Assembly (NCBI GenBank): GCA_963662155.1
Contig: OY759272.1
Location: forward strand, 47,893,899 to 47,957,898
Origin: Lamellibrachia columna
Taxonomy: Eukaryota > Annelida > Polychaeta > Sabellida > Siboglinidae
Reading direction: 5' to 3'
Length of the DNA stretch: 64,000 nucleotides
Under the pieces are notes generated by a model. That model made no database searches. It saw only the letters and a program-made list of their open reading frames with translations, and was not told the DNA's origin. Each line of letters starts with the position of its first letter. The first letter of the stretch is position 1. The position numbers and the translations under genes are program-made. Shown piece after piece: positions 13,001 through 27,500 of the stretch.

Positions 13001-16000
13001 AAGGTAAGTAGTTCTTTAAGTGGCTCAATCCATTCCACATTTATTTTTGTTTATTGGTATAATGTTCTTGATATTAGAATAAATATGTCTAAGGTATACT
13101 ATCCACCAGTGTAATTAAGTAATAAGCCTGAAACATGTTTAGCAATTTGACCGTTTGGCATCGAAATCAGAGTCTACCTGCTACAATGAAGATATAGCTT
13201 AACCCTCTGACCGTTAATGCATGCAAAACCAAATGATGCCAACAATTTCAAAAACAACTATCGTGACAGATAGAAACACAGTATGATATGATATATAAGG
13301 TATGTCTATTTAGTCTGGCAAAGTTACACAAACCTTCTGCTTTGGTGCGACTCGGGCGTAGACTTTGACATGAGGTAGAATAGAAACTAGCAAGTGTGGA
13401 TACGACTGTCGCAGATAAACCAACGCCTGAAACACATGAATACCAACTCACTCGGCTATTGGATGTATGTGTGAGTAGAAGTATCAAACACCCAAACATA
13501 TAATTTTTTTGCATATAAATCTAAAAACCATACTAGTCTCAAAACAAACGTTTTGCTAAAGTTTCACATGTCATTGTCTTCTGTTAACTTTTCTCGGTTT
13601 ACTTGTTACTGCTATTTCAAAGATAATCGAATTGTCTACATATTTGCATCACACATGTTGAATATATTATTGTTGTTAACAAAGTCCCAAGATCACTGCT
13701 AGATAAGTTGATCACCAACCTGAAGAAAATCACAAAACTGGAAGACAAAGAAGAATTTCAAGTATCGGAAATACTATTGCCTCGAGTATTTGAATTAGTA
13801 TATTACTTTATCTCCAAAGGGAACTGTGGGTATCTCAATTTACCTACTAGCTTACTGGCTATGACTGACTTATGTGCAGCAACACTGGCCGCTAAGTGCT
13901 GTTGAGGAGACAGCAACTTTAGAGATAGTTGTATCTGAGACTGACCTCTCCAGTGAGACAGAGGTCGTAGGCATCAGTGAGTTTGTTGGCAGTCATAGAC
14001 TCCATTTGTAAAGTCACTGAGTCGTCAATGGAATGCCAATGCCAGGAATTATCTACAAACTCAATAATATATTGAATAAGTATTTATATAGCGTCCGATC
14101 AATCGAGATTGCTCTCAGGCACTTTACATACATGTGATAATAACTTACAATTATATAAAAAATGATATAAAAAATAATTACTGTCCATGAAAAATAAATA
14201 AATAAAAATAGTCCCACCATAAATAACACAAATCAGCATATCATAAAAAGGCTACACTAAAAAGATGTGCTTTTAAGTGTTCCCCTCAGCTGTTGTTCAA
14301 TATACATACAGATAAACAAGGAAATGTATATATATATATGAGAGCGAAGGGAGGAGATACTGCCCTGAGTGAAGCAGTTACCCAGGGCAGTATCTCCTCC
14401 CTTCTCTCTCGTCTATATATATATATATATATCTCATCCCCCTCCACGTCTTTCTTTTCCCCTCCCCCTCTCTTTCCCCTCCCTCTCTCTTTTACCTTTC
14501 CCCTCTCTCTCTCCCTCACTCCCGCTCTATCCGTCTACCCCCATTGTTAGCTGTGTTCACTCACCCTGGTTGTCCGAGGGTGCGAGGGTCAGGGTATGGC
14601 GTTTGCGCGTTATTCGTAACTCTCTGGCTACGTGACAGGCTGTTAGAGGGTTATCCCCTGTGATCATGACAACCTGAAATGACACAAAACTATTATGAAT
14701 CCAACATAACATGCGCAGTATCCTGGATTCTGCGCCAACAGGGTAATCAAGCATCAAGCCTTCAAAACAAAATCACCATGACTTTGATGTGAAATATGGG
14801 TCCACGACCCCTGTTGCGAGTACTTCTTACTATTATGGATGGTTCTTTATACTCTTTCACAATGTGAATACAAGGAAGTGGATGTCATTAATAAACTAAA
14901 AATTATAATTCACTTATTGATTAACATAAATATTTAAGATTAGAAACATAAATTTTATCATCAGTGAACTTTGCACAATCGCAGCTAAAGTACAGTCAAA
15001 CCTTACTTTACGAACACCTTGGTAGCATAGCCACCTCACCATTACGGTCACCTCAGTAATACAACCACCTCACCATTACGGTCACCTCAGTAATACAACC
15101 ACCTCACCATTACGGTCACCTCAGTAATACAACCACCTCACCATTACGGTCACCTCAGTAATACAACCACCTCACCATTACGGTCACCTCAGTAATACAA
15201 CCACCTCACCATTACGGTCACCTCAGTAATACAACCACCTCACCATTACGGTCACCTCAGTAATACAACCACCTCACCATTACGGTCACCTCAGTAATAC
15301 AACCACCTCACCATTACGGTCACCTCAGTAATACAACCACCTCACCATTATGGTCACTTCAGTAATACAACCACCTCACCATTATGGTCACCTCAGTAAT
15401 ACAACCACCTCATCATTATGGTCACCATAGGACAGTCCCAAATTATTTCCATAACAATAAAGCATAGGACATTTAGTTAATATGGTCACCTCGTTACTCA
15501 TGTAACTTTGGCTCAGACACAAAGTTAGGTTTCACTTTATGTCAAGTTTGCTTAGTTCAGCTTGGAGACTGACAGGACAAAAAGACAAGTGTCCCTTCAA
15601 ACCAGAAAAAAAGTTTGAACTGCTGCCATAAAGCCCAAGTGACTTACTTGGTGCGTTGCCTGTTGTATTTCACGGATGACTGACTTTGAGTCACTCTTCA
15701 GTGGGCAGGAGATGACCACGAAGCCTACGAACTGCAGGTCACGCTCCACAGACTCGCGCGGCATGTCACGAACCTGACGGACAGACAACAAAGCTGGACA
15801 AAACTAATAATGCTAATGCACTGTCAATTCGGTAATCATGTAATTTTTGTAGAATTGTGAAATAACACTATTAGTTTTTTATAACAAGCAATTGCTAAAT
15901 CATTCACTAAATATTGTCTTAAATGCACCTAATACTCCTATCATTCTGTTTACATTATTTGAAATAATAATCCCCATAGCTCTCACAACACAATGCAAAC

Positions 16001-19000
16001 AGGTCGAAATTGGGGGGACTAGTCCTCTAAAATATTTAGTGGGTATATATTGAGTATATGTTGGCCCACCTCATATATTGGCCCACCTCATATGCTCACG
16101 GAAACCAAAGTTGTCAATATTCAAGAGCGTCCGACACTACTGCTACATCTCGTGCTTTAACAATTCTTGTTTGACATGGGCTTCGGAAACACAGCAAGGC
16201 TTGGAGGTGGAGGCAATCAAATATCTTATTTAATTAAGTGAACATTGGAATAAATTACGCAATCTCATGGTAACATTGTTACTTTATGAGAAACTTGTAA
16301 TGTTTGGTACACTACTAAGTTACTAACCTGTTGATGAGAGAGGGTACCAAGGGGCCTATAGCCGAGGGCAAGGACTCGTGCCCCCCGCCTCGCCATCTCC
16401 AGGTACACGTCATTGTAGTCAGAGGGCACGGACGAGAACTGACAATGTCACAACAACGTTGTCATTAACTGTCACCATAGTGACGTTTACACAACAGTAG
16501 TAATGCAACTTCTATTGGTGCCTAAATCCTCTGGAATCCAAACTCGGAGGTGCAGCAAAGAGAATCATTAAGTATGATATTGAGAAGAGATGCAGGGAAT
16601 CGTTACAAGAACAAGGCACCGCCATGGATTTAGGGAGAAAATGCTATTCCAAAAAATACATCTTGAGCTTTTTACGGAAGGTAGATAGAGTTTCAAATGA
16701 AACAGTAACACCAACTCAGTAATGTCAGTGTGGTGACGTCTCTGCCACAATGACACCAGCTCAGTAATGACAGTGTGGTGACGTCTCTGCCACAGTGACA
16801 CCAGCTCAGTACTGTCAGTGTGGTGACATCTACACAATCATCCATCATTGCCATCATCTTAACACCCATTAAAATCATCATTGTCATCATCTTAACATCC
16901 ATTAAAATCATCATTGTCATCAGTGCTAAAATATTTATAACAGCAAATCAAAGCTCATTTTTACACAGCAAAAATATCACAGTGCAGTGTCAATAATTAC
17001 CATTGGTCTGAGGGTCTCTGGGGTGTCAATAGTTACAAATGGTCTGAGATTCTCTGGGTGTCAATAGTTACCATTGGTCTGAAAGTCTCGGGGGGTGTCA
17101 ATAGTTACCATAGGTCTGAGGGTCTCTGGGTGTCAATAGTTACCATTGGTCTGAGGGTTTCGGGGGTGTCAATAGTTACCATAGGTCTGAGGGTTTCGGG
17201 GGCGCCCTTCACGGCAGCAATGTACTCTGTGTCCACAGAGCCAGTTGCAGTGTGGCCAGCAATCACTGACATGCGCTTCAGTGAACTGGCGAAGTGGAAG
17301 CGATGGCAGATCTTCATGGCCTGAGACTTGCCTCGCTTTGGAATCACTGTGTCTCCTGCGACATGCAGAGATGTAATGTTGGAAAGGTCATGATAATAAT
17401 AATTTTAGTACAGTTACAAATTCATAGGTCCATAAAATAAGAGTTCTTAAATCTTGCAGTTCTGCATCAAGGCACACTGTACCTAGTTATTGTGGGTTAC
17501 ACATGGAGTTTCCCAGAGGCAGAAGATGCTGCAGCTTGTGGCTAGGGTGTTGGGTAGCACATTCATAGCTTGTGGCTAGGGTGTTGGGTAGCACATTCAT
17601 AGCACTGCAATTAATGTCAATGTCAAGAGCATAACAAATTCTTTGGATTTGGTCAAGTCAATGGAAAACAACAACACGCAACATTGAGGCCCGAGGGAGT
17701 GCTCACCTTTTGTAAGGTTCCAATCGACTGCACTTAGTGTGGCTTTCTCGAGGGGGTCACCAACAAGGTCATCGTCAAGCTGAACTAGTGCATGACACGT
17801 AGCTAGTGCACGCACCGTCTCAAGTGGTGCATCGCTGACGGCGCAGATCCCGTCTCTGCCCCTGAAATGTCACCAACGGCCTATAATTACCCCAGTTGGG
17901 CGACATTGAATGGTTAAAACCTGTCAACCCCAATACACAGTCATTGTTAACCCCCTTATGGTATGAATTGTGCACAATCAAAGGTCCTTCTCCAAATTGT
18001 TTTATTTGTCTCGTTTTAGAATAATTTTGTGAAAAATCCACTATGACAAGCTAGCTCATTTGTGCAAAAGTTATTTAGTTCTGGTGAAATCATTGAACAA
18101 GCTATTAATATTTTTACTGGATCTGGACAAAATTGTATGCGACAAACTCTAACTCTTTGTGTAATAATGACAATGAGAGGGCAAAGTTATTCACACATTC
18201 TATCTAGCCACGCAGTAGTAGTTAATGAATGCTGTAATACAATGTCAATGTAGGGTGGACGTACGGCAGTCCAGCGATGCCTTCCACCACCAGATTGTCG
18301 CTGGTCAGCGTGCCGGTCTTGTCAAAGCAGCAGATGTCCAGTTTACCCGCGAATGGAATGCGGAACGGCTCGGTGCAGAAGACGTCTGAAGAATACCACA
18401 TATGACTGCATCATGCATGAAAGGCAACAATGTAACTCACATGCAACAATGTAACTCACATACAACAATGTAACTCACATACAACAATGTAACTAACATG
18501 CAACAATGTAACTCACATACAACAATGTAACTCACATACAACAATGTAACTAACATAAACAATGTAACTAACATAAACAATGTAGCTCACATACAACAAT
18601 GTAACTAACATAAACAATGTAACTAACATAAACAATGTAGCTCACATGCAACAATGTAACTAACATAAACAATGTAGCTCACATGCAACAATGTAACTCA
18701 CATACAACAATGTAACTCACATGCAACAATGTAGCTCACATACAACAATGTAACTCACATACAACAATGTAACTCACATACAACAATGTAACTCACATAC
18801 AACAATGTAACTCACATACAACAATGTAACTCACATGCAACAATGTAACTCACATACAACAATGTAACTCACATACAACAATGTAACTCACATGCAACAA
18901 TGTAACTCACATGCAACAATGTAACTCACATACAACAATGTAACTCACATGCAACAATGTAACTCACATACAACAATGTAACTCACATGCAACAATGTAA

Positions 19001-22000
19001 CTCACATGCAACAATGTAACTCACATGCAACAATGTAACTCACATGCAACAATGTAACTCACATGCAACAATGTAACTCACATGCAACAATGTAACTCAC
19101 ATGCAACAATGTAACTAACATACAACAATGTAACTCACATGCAACAATGTAACTCACATGCAACAATGTAACTCACATGCAACAATGTAACTCACATACA
19201 ACAATGTAACTCACATACAACAATGTAACTCACATACAACAATGTAACTCACGTACAACAATGTAACTCACATGCAACAATGTAACTCACATACAACAAT
19301 GTAACTCACATACAACAATGTAACTCACATGCAACAATGTAACTCACGTACAACAATGTAACTCACATACAACAATGTAACTCACATAAAACAATGTATC
19401 TAACATACAACAATGTAACTGTATGTGTCCGATTACCATCCTAATTACAAAGGAACCTTGCTATCCAGACACATTGGTCCCCACTGTATGTGTCTGGATT
19501 AACATGTTTTCCAGATAAACGAATTAATGGGGTATATTAGCATTTGGAAATTCCATTCCCATGAAATGATGTCCAGATGCCGGGGTTTCCAGATTATCTG
19601 CGTCCGGATTAATGAGGTTCAACTACATGTTGTAACAAATTTAAACCTGAGTAAAACTTGTTGAAGGTCGAAGGGAAACAGCGACTTACAGAGCTTGGCT
19701 AGGGCCAGTAGAGATGTGTTGACAGCCAATGAGAGTTCTATGGGTAGTTCGGGGGGCACCACGGAAGTGAGTATGAGGGTGCACTCAAGGAATAACTTGT
19801 ATTTGTTGCGAGTTGGGTCCTCTGTTCCTGCAATCACAGAGAACCAACATTAATTCAACTATGACAACACATTACCATAAAAAATAGGGTGAATTCCAAA
19901 ACAATCCAACATTTTGATGACACAGTTATTGAAAGATTCGTTATTGTTCCACCATATTGCAACATTTTATGCAAAGTTACACAGTTGCCTTTAAAGTGAA
20001 ACCAGTCACGGCTATGGGGCTGTGCACCTAAGAAACAATAAAGTTACACAGTTGCCTTTAAAGTGAAACCAGTCACGGCTATGGGGCTGTGCACCTAAGA
20101 AACAACAAAGTTACACAGTTGCCTTTAAAGTGAAACCAGTCACGGCTATGGGGCTGTGCACCTAAGAAACAACAAAGTTACACAGTTGCCTTTAAAGTGA
20201 AACCAGTCACGGCTAGGGGGCTGTGCACCTAAGAAACAACAAAGTTACACAGTTGCCTTTAAAGTGAAACCAGTCACGGCTATGGGGCTGTGCACCTAAG
20301 AAACAACAAAGTTACACAGTTGCCTTTAAAGTGAAACCAGTCACGGCTATGGGGCTGTGCACCTAAGAAACAACAAAGTTACACAGTTGCCTTTAAAGTG
20401 AAACCAGTCACGGCTATGGGGCTGTGCACCTAAGAAACAATAAAGTTACACAGTTGCCTTTAAAGTGAAACCAGTCACGGCTATGGGGCTGTGCACCTAA
20501 GAAACAACAAAGTTACACAGTTGCCTTTAAAGTGAAACCAGTCACGGCTATGGGGCTGTGCACCTAAGAAACAACAAAGTTACACAGTTGCCTTTAAAGT
20601 GAAACCAGTCACGGCTATGGGGCTGTGCACCTAAGAAACAACAAAGTTACACAGTTGCCTTTAAAGTGAAACCAGTCACGGCTATGGGGCTGTGCACCTA
20701 AGAAACAACAAAGTTACACAGTTGCCTTTAAAGTGAAACCAGTCACGGCTATGGGGCTGTGCACCTAAGAAACAACAAAGTTACACAGTTGCCTTTAAAG
20801 TGAAACCAGTCACGGCTATGGGGCTGTGCACCTAAGAAACAACAAAGTTACACAGTTGCCTTTAAAGTGAAACCAGTCACGGCTATGGGGCTGTGCACCT
20901 AAGAAACAATAAAGTTACACAGTTGCCTTTAAAGTGAAACCAGTCACGGCTATGGGGCTGTGCACCTAAGAAACAATAAAGTTACACAGTTGCCTTTAAA
21001 GTGAAACCAGTCACGGCTAGGGGGCTGTGCACCTAAGAAACAATAAAGTTACACAGTTGCCTTTAAAGTGAAACCAGTCACGGCTATGGGGCTGTGCACC
21101 TAAGAAACAATAAAGTTACACAGTTGCCTTTAAAGTGAAACCAGTCACGGCTAGGGGGCTGTGCACCTAAGAAACAATAAAGTTACACAGTTGCCTTTAA
21201 AGTGAAACCAGTCACGGCTAGGGGGCTGTGCACCTAAGAAACAATAAAGTTACACAGTTGCCTTTAAAGTGAAACCAGTCACGGCTATGGGGCTGTGCCC
21301 CTAAGAAACAATAAAGTTACACAGTTGCCTTTAAAGTGAAACCAGTCACGGCTATGGGGCTGTGCACCTAAGAAACAATAAAGTTACACAGTTGCCTTTA
21401 AAGTGAAACCAGTCACGGCTATGGGGCTGTGCACCTAAGAAACAATAAAGTTACACAGTTGCCTTTAAAGTGAAACCAGTCACGGCTATGGGGCTGTGCA
21501 CCTAAGAAACAATAAAGTTACACAGTTGCCTTTAAAGTGAAACCAGTCACGGCTATGGGGCTGTGCACCTAAGAAACAATAAAGTTACACAGTTGCCTTT
21601 AAAGTGAAACCAGTCACGGCTATGGGGCTGTGCACCTAAGAAACAATAAAGTTACACAGTTGCCTTTAAAGTGAAACCAGTCACGGCTATGGGGCTGTGC
21701 ACCTAAGAAACAACAAAGTTACACAGTTGCCTTTAAAGTGAAACCAGTCACGGCTAGGGGGCTGTGCACCTAAGAAACAACAAAGTTACACAGTTGCCTT
21801 TAAAGTGAAACCAGTCACGGCTATGGGGCTGTGCACCTAAGAAACAATAAAGTTACACAGTTGCCTTTAAAGTGAAACCAGTCACGGCTATGGGGCTGTG
21901 CACCTAAGAAACAATAAAGTTACACAGTTGCCTTTAAAGTGAAACCAGTCACGGCTATGGGGCTGTGCACCTAAGAAACAATAAAGTTACACAGTTGCCT

Positions 22001-24466
22001 TTAAAGTGAAACCAGCCACGGCTAGGGGGCTGTGCACCTAAGAAACAATAAAGTTACAGAGTTGCCTTTAAAGTGAAACCAGTCACGGCTAGGGGGCTGT
22101 GCCCCTAAGAAACAATAATAACTAACCATGTGCAACTAAAATAAAAAATATGGTTTACTCAGGTGCTCTAAAAACCAGATATTCCGGTCATTTCTCTAGT
22201 TGACTGAGCGCTGACATATTAACCAGCGAGACCGATAAGTGCATGCCCAGTTCTACGAAAACTGGGTAACCTAGAAAATTGTGATCAAGGGAGGCCGGCA
22301 TACACAAAACCAATACAAATTGTGATCAAGGGAGGCCGGCATACACAAAACCAATACAAAGTCTGAAACAAATGTGTTATTTTGCAAGAAAGAGAACTAG
22401 TTAACACAGGCCAAAATATGTTAAATAAGTTGAGTTTGGATGCAAACAGGTGTACAGTATACAAATGAGAGTATGCGACCATGGTTGCATACATGATTTT
22501 ATGCTGGCAGCGGCGCGGGCAGGGCACGTGAGGGTCAATAGGTTATTATGCTAATCTAAGCGTAGGCAAAGATACCAGGATGACTGAATAAGCGCTCCCG
22601 TGACACCGCTAAACCAATCAGAGCGCGGCAGTCATTCGAATGACGCAGTTTGAAAGTAAGCAGCTTCACTCCGAATGTTTGATACATGCGGAGCAGACCT
22701 GCTTTCTCGGTGTTACAAGTTTTCGACCCACCCTCCTCCCCAATTTCTTCTGCTGAATGTTATATTAATGTGTTTATTAGTGTCGTGCTTGATAACATTT
22801 TGTACATTACCGGTGGAAGTGAAGTCACCACCTTCCCTATTACGCTTTCCCAGTGGACTTTGGGCTTTTCATTCGGCTATCTGCCCGTTCACATAGGGTT
22901 TTGGTGCGGAGTGGAAGATGACTTCCCTTCCATCCTCGATGTTGGGATGGTTTATTGCTAATCAGGCGTTATGGCCCCACCTTTTAGGTTACATAAATAT
23001 ATAGAGTAGGAATTTTAGCAAGTAGTGTATTCCAGTAATGCAGTATATGCAAATAGGTTTTTGTCGGTATTGGGTAATGTTTTAATGTGCTGGTGATGAT
23101 GCCATGAATTGTCTTGTGTTGTAGGAATATTACTACATGTACTGTATTGCTATGTCGAAGTGTGGGCTCTGGGAGCATTGTGTCCAGGCGGCTTTGTATG
23201 AGGCTCAGCCACATGCTTGGCGCATGTTACAGGGTCCACACTTCATGCTTTTAATCGGAATAATATGCCATTAGGCATACTCTTAATAAACGTCATTTAT
23301 TTGGCCTTTTCATATCCTTACACCTGGCTTGCGTTGTTGGTTGCATAAATATATTTTCACTTGATGAGTGAATTTTGCAAGACTGACACATGTGACGTAG
23401 GGTTATCTGACAATATGGCACGGCCCATGAAATTAAAATGATGTGTGTTCAACGAGGTTTTCCTAGTAAACCCCTGGCGTGATATTCTTAATTGTAGTTG
23501 CAAATGGTTGTTTTTGTGACCCTGTACATAAATGTGATTCTACTGATTTTTTACAATAAAATTAGTTTTGACTTATTGACATTTCCATGTAGACATATTA
23601 TTCAACTTGCCATATATGTATGTTGCAATGTCGAAACAGACTTCTGTCACAAAACATAGCCTCTATGTGATGGTGATTGTTACTAAGTATTTGATTTTGT
23701 CAAATGAAGCTGCTGTATTTTTTTGGATATTGCCTGTCAAAAAAATATTGGATATTGCCATGTCAAAAAAATATCCCGTTGGAAAGAAATGTTAAAATAC
23801 CTCACCTTATGTTTTGCGTAAAACATGAAGGGTATCAAAATAATTATGAGCAAGTTTCATGTTGTTGGTCCAGCAAAAGAGAAACTACAACATTCCAAAG
23901 AGCTCACCCTTGATCCACACATAGGAGGCTGCGATGATGGCGAAGATGAGCAGAAAAAGGATGAAGAAGAAGCTCTCAAGGTTGTTCGCTGTCACCCGCT
24001 TCACGCCGAACAGAATCGTCTTGAGCAACTTGCCCTGAGACGTGCTGAATCCATTGCGTAGTACAAATGCCACACAGCCGTTGTCACTGGCTGAAAATTA
24101 ACCACGCGGTAATATTTAACCAGGAAACTGTCTCCGTCTCTCCCCCACCCTACCTCCCTCTGTCTCTCCCCCTCCCTACCTCCCTCTCTGTCTCTCCTGC
24201 TCCCTACCTCCCTTTCTGTCTCTCCCCGACCTACCTCCCTCTCTGTCTCTCCCCCTCCCTACCTCTCTCTATGTCTCTCCCCCTCCCTACCTCCTTCTCT
24301 GTCTCTCCCAGAAATTTAATGACCTGTATAATAATCTCCAAAAAAGTAATTTTGGGTGATCTTGAATCTTGAGCACATTGTTTTCAAAGCATTGCATATC
24401 CTATCTCATGTGATGGAGTGGTCCGCCTTGCGCTGTGTTTATGCATGATCAATCACCACCATCTAG

Positions 24467-24545
<79 letters not shown>

Positions 24546-27500
24546 GTATATATATATATATATATATACATATGTATATATATATATATAAACATATTAC
24601 ATATAACAACATGTATATAACAATATAAAATATCAGTCTAATTAAATCCACCAAGACTATGCTACCTCGAGACACAGTACTTAAGCTTTTGAACATTTAG
24701 AAAATGTTCTGTTTACACCACTGTAGAGCCCTGTTGACAGTCATGACGAGGTGAGTCTGAGACTGTGCAGTACCTTTGAGTCCAGGCCCGGTCTTGCTGG
24801 GGGGCGAGTGCTGTACTACCTTTGTGCCCCCATACAGCATGTGTAACTTGCCGTCAAGTTCCATGTCGAACACCTTCCCTGGATCCAGCGTTTCTATCGC
24901 CTCCTGCAGCAACAAACCCCCTCCGTGGCAAGTATGGTCTAGGGGTAAATCTAATACACATTGTAATCAGACTTGGGGTCAGTTACATTGTCAATGAAAC
25001 ACTAATTCCATTTTCAGAATTGGTGTTGTTTTTAGAAGTATTTGAAACTGGTGAAAATATAGTTGGTTTCTCAATTACATTGTGTAACTTTTCAACTTAA
25101 TTTATTCCCTACAAATAAACAATAAAATATATATAAATTATCATATTTGTTTGGCATTATGACTATGTATCATAACATGCAGAAATTAAATAAAGTTGCT
25201 ATAAAAATAGATGTTATTTGTTGACATGACCGAGTAATGTTACTGGTGCAGTGTTTCAACGGCCATGATGGGTTAGAGACAAGCAATTTGTTAGTCAGCT
25301 GTACCAACACTTCCAAGCAATGTTTCAACATGAGACCAAGCAGGCAATACCTTCATCACTGGCACAGATTCTCCTGTCAACATTGACTCATCAACAATAC
25401 ACGGTCCCCGTAGCAACAACATGTCACATGGTACCAACTTCTCATCCTGTGAACGACCTGGAATCAACATGTGACACTGCATTGTGTAACACTCCCACCG
25501 GAAAACACTTCTTAAAATATCACTCATAGCTAACATAGCTCAAGAATGTATAAATACAGCATTACAGAGTATTGGGGAAAAACAGGTAAGGCCTTAGACT
25601 TTAGAGACTTGTGCAAAAAAAACATTCTGCCTAAAAACTTAAAAACATTCTAGTACCAAATGACTGAGTCAACAGTTGAGCATGTCAGTAACTTTAACAA
25701 TTCACTGTGTCTGTATCTTCAATAATTCAGTGTGTGAATAACAATACAGCGTGTCAGTAACTTTAACAATTCAACATGTCAGTAACTCTAACAATTCAGT
25801 GAGTCAGTAACTTTAACAATTCAGTGTGTCAATAACTTTAATAATTCAACCTGTTGGTAACTTTTACAATTCAGTGTGTCGGTAACTTTAATAAATCAGC
25901 GTGTCGGTAACTTATCACAATTCAATGTGTCAGTAACTGCAACAAGGCAAAACATGGCATTTTATCAACACAATCTTTGGTGTAACAGTGCTTACTGGTT
26001 ATGCTTGAAATTGGCATGCTTTTATTGGTTTATACAAAATGATAAATAAGAATGAAACATACAGATGAACAGTCACGAGGAAAATCAACATAATGTGCAG
26101 CCAATATGACTTGTTAGTAGAAATATGACATACTAGCATACAATGGAGAGCTACTCACCTATAGAGACTACATCCCCTGCAACCAGTTCGTCACTTAGTA
26201 CAGGACGCCATTTCCGACATCTGTACGTCTGAATGTGAAGACAATCATATTTCAAACAGTCAGAGTTTATGCAGAGACAGGTGAAAAAACTTTCAGATTT
26301 TATTAAATTCAAACCATTGCCTGAGCATTCTTGTTATAAAAACATCAATCATTTAATGTTGGGGTAAGAGAAGGATTTTCGCATCTTGAGAACAAAAAAG
26401 TAGTGATATAACAAACCCCTAGGTAGACAGGATAGGTTTATATAATTATAAATATGAGATACACATTTTATATTTCCAGATGCAGGTAGGTCCTACTAGA
26501 CACATTCTGTATACACACCTGTATCATGTATGGCTTGTTTCCCATCTTGCGAATCTCCGTCATGTTTCTCAGCTGTTGCTGGACCAGTGTTGCCTCAAAG
26601 GCTATTAGCATCATCAGGGTGAAGAGACTGTAGTACCAATACTCGTCCAAACACCACAGACCTACACAGAACACCTGCAGCACAACACAATACTCATCCA
26701 AACACCACAGACCTACGCAGAACACCTGCAGCAAAACACAATATCCGTATACATTATAAAAGACATTACAGAAAAGCTGGTCATACTGAGTTACCATCAT
26801 CGACATCACCAATATGTCACGTGGAGACAGACAACCACAGAGGGAGCTTACCTGGAAGACAAAGAAAGGAGACAGACAACCACAGAGGGAGCTTACCTGG
26901 AAGACAAAGGAAGGAGACAGACAACTACAGAGGGAGCTTACCTGGAAGACAAAGAAAGGAGACAGACAACCACAGAGGGAGCTTACCTGGAAGACAAAGA
27001 AAGGAGACAGACAACCACAAAGGGAGCTTACCTGGAAGACAAAGAAAGGAGACAGACAACCACAGAGGGAGCTTACCTGGAAGACAAAGGAAGGAGACAG
27101 ACAACCACAGAGGGAGCTTACATGGAAGACAAAGAAAGGAGACAGACAACCACAGAGGGAGCTTACCTGGAAGACAAAGAAAGGAGACAGACAACCACAG
27201 AGGGAGCTTACCTGGAAGACAAAGAAAGGAGACAGACAACCACAAAGGGAGCTTACCTGGAAGACAAAGAAAGGAGACAGACAACCACAGAGGGAGCTTA
27301 CCTGGAAGACAAAGGAAGGAGACAGACAACCACAGAGGGAGCTTACCTGGAAGACAAAGAAAGGAGACAGACAACCACAGAGGGAGCTTACCTGGAAGAC
27401 AAAGAAAGGAGACAGACAACCACAGAGGGAGCTTACCTGGAAGACAAAGAAAGGAGACAGACAACCACAGAGGGAGCTTACCTGGAAGACAAAGAAAGGA

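Noticed and set aside
18430..19425. CRISPR-like regular spacing
   Set aside because: There are no unique spacers between repeats; this is a plain 19-bp tandem minisatellite in a eukaryotic intron.
24930..24975. tRNA-like A box TGGTCTAGGGG
   Set aside because: No B box or cloverleaf can be formed downstream.
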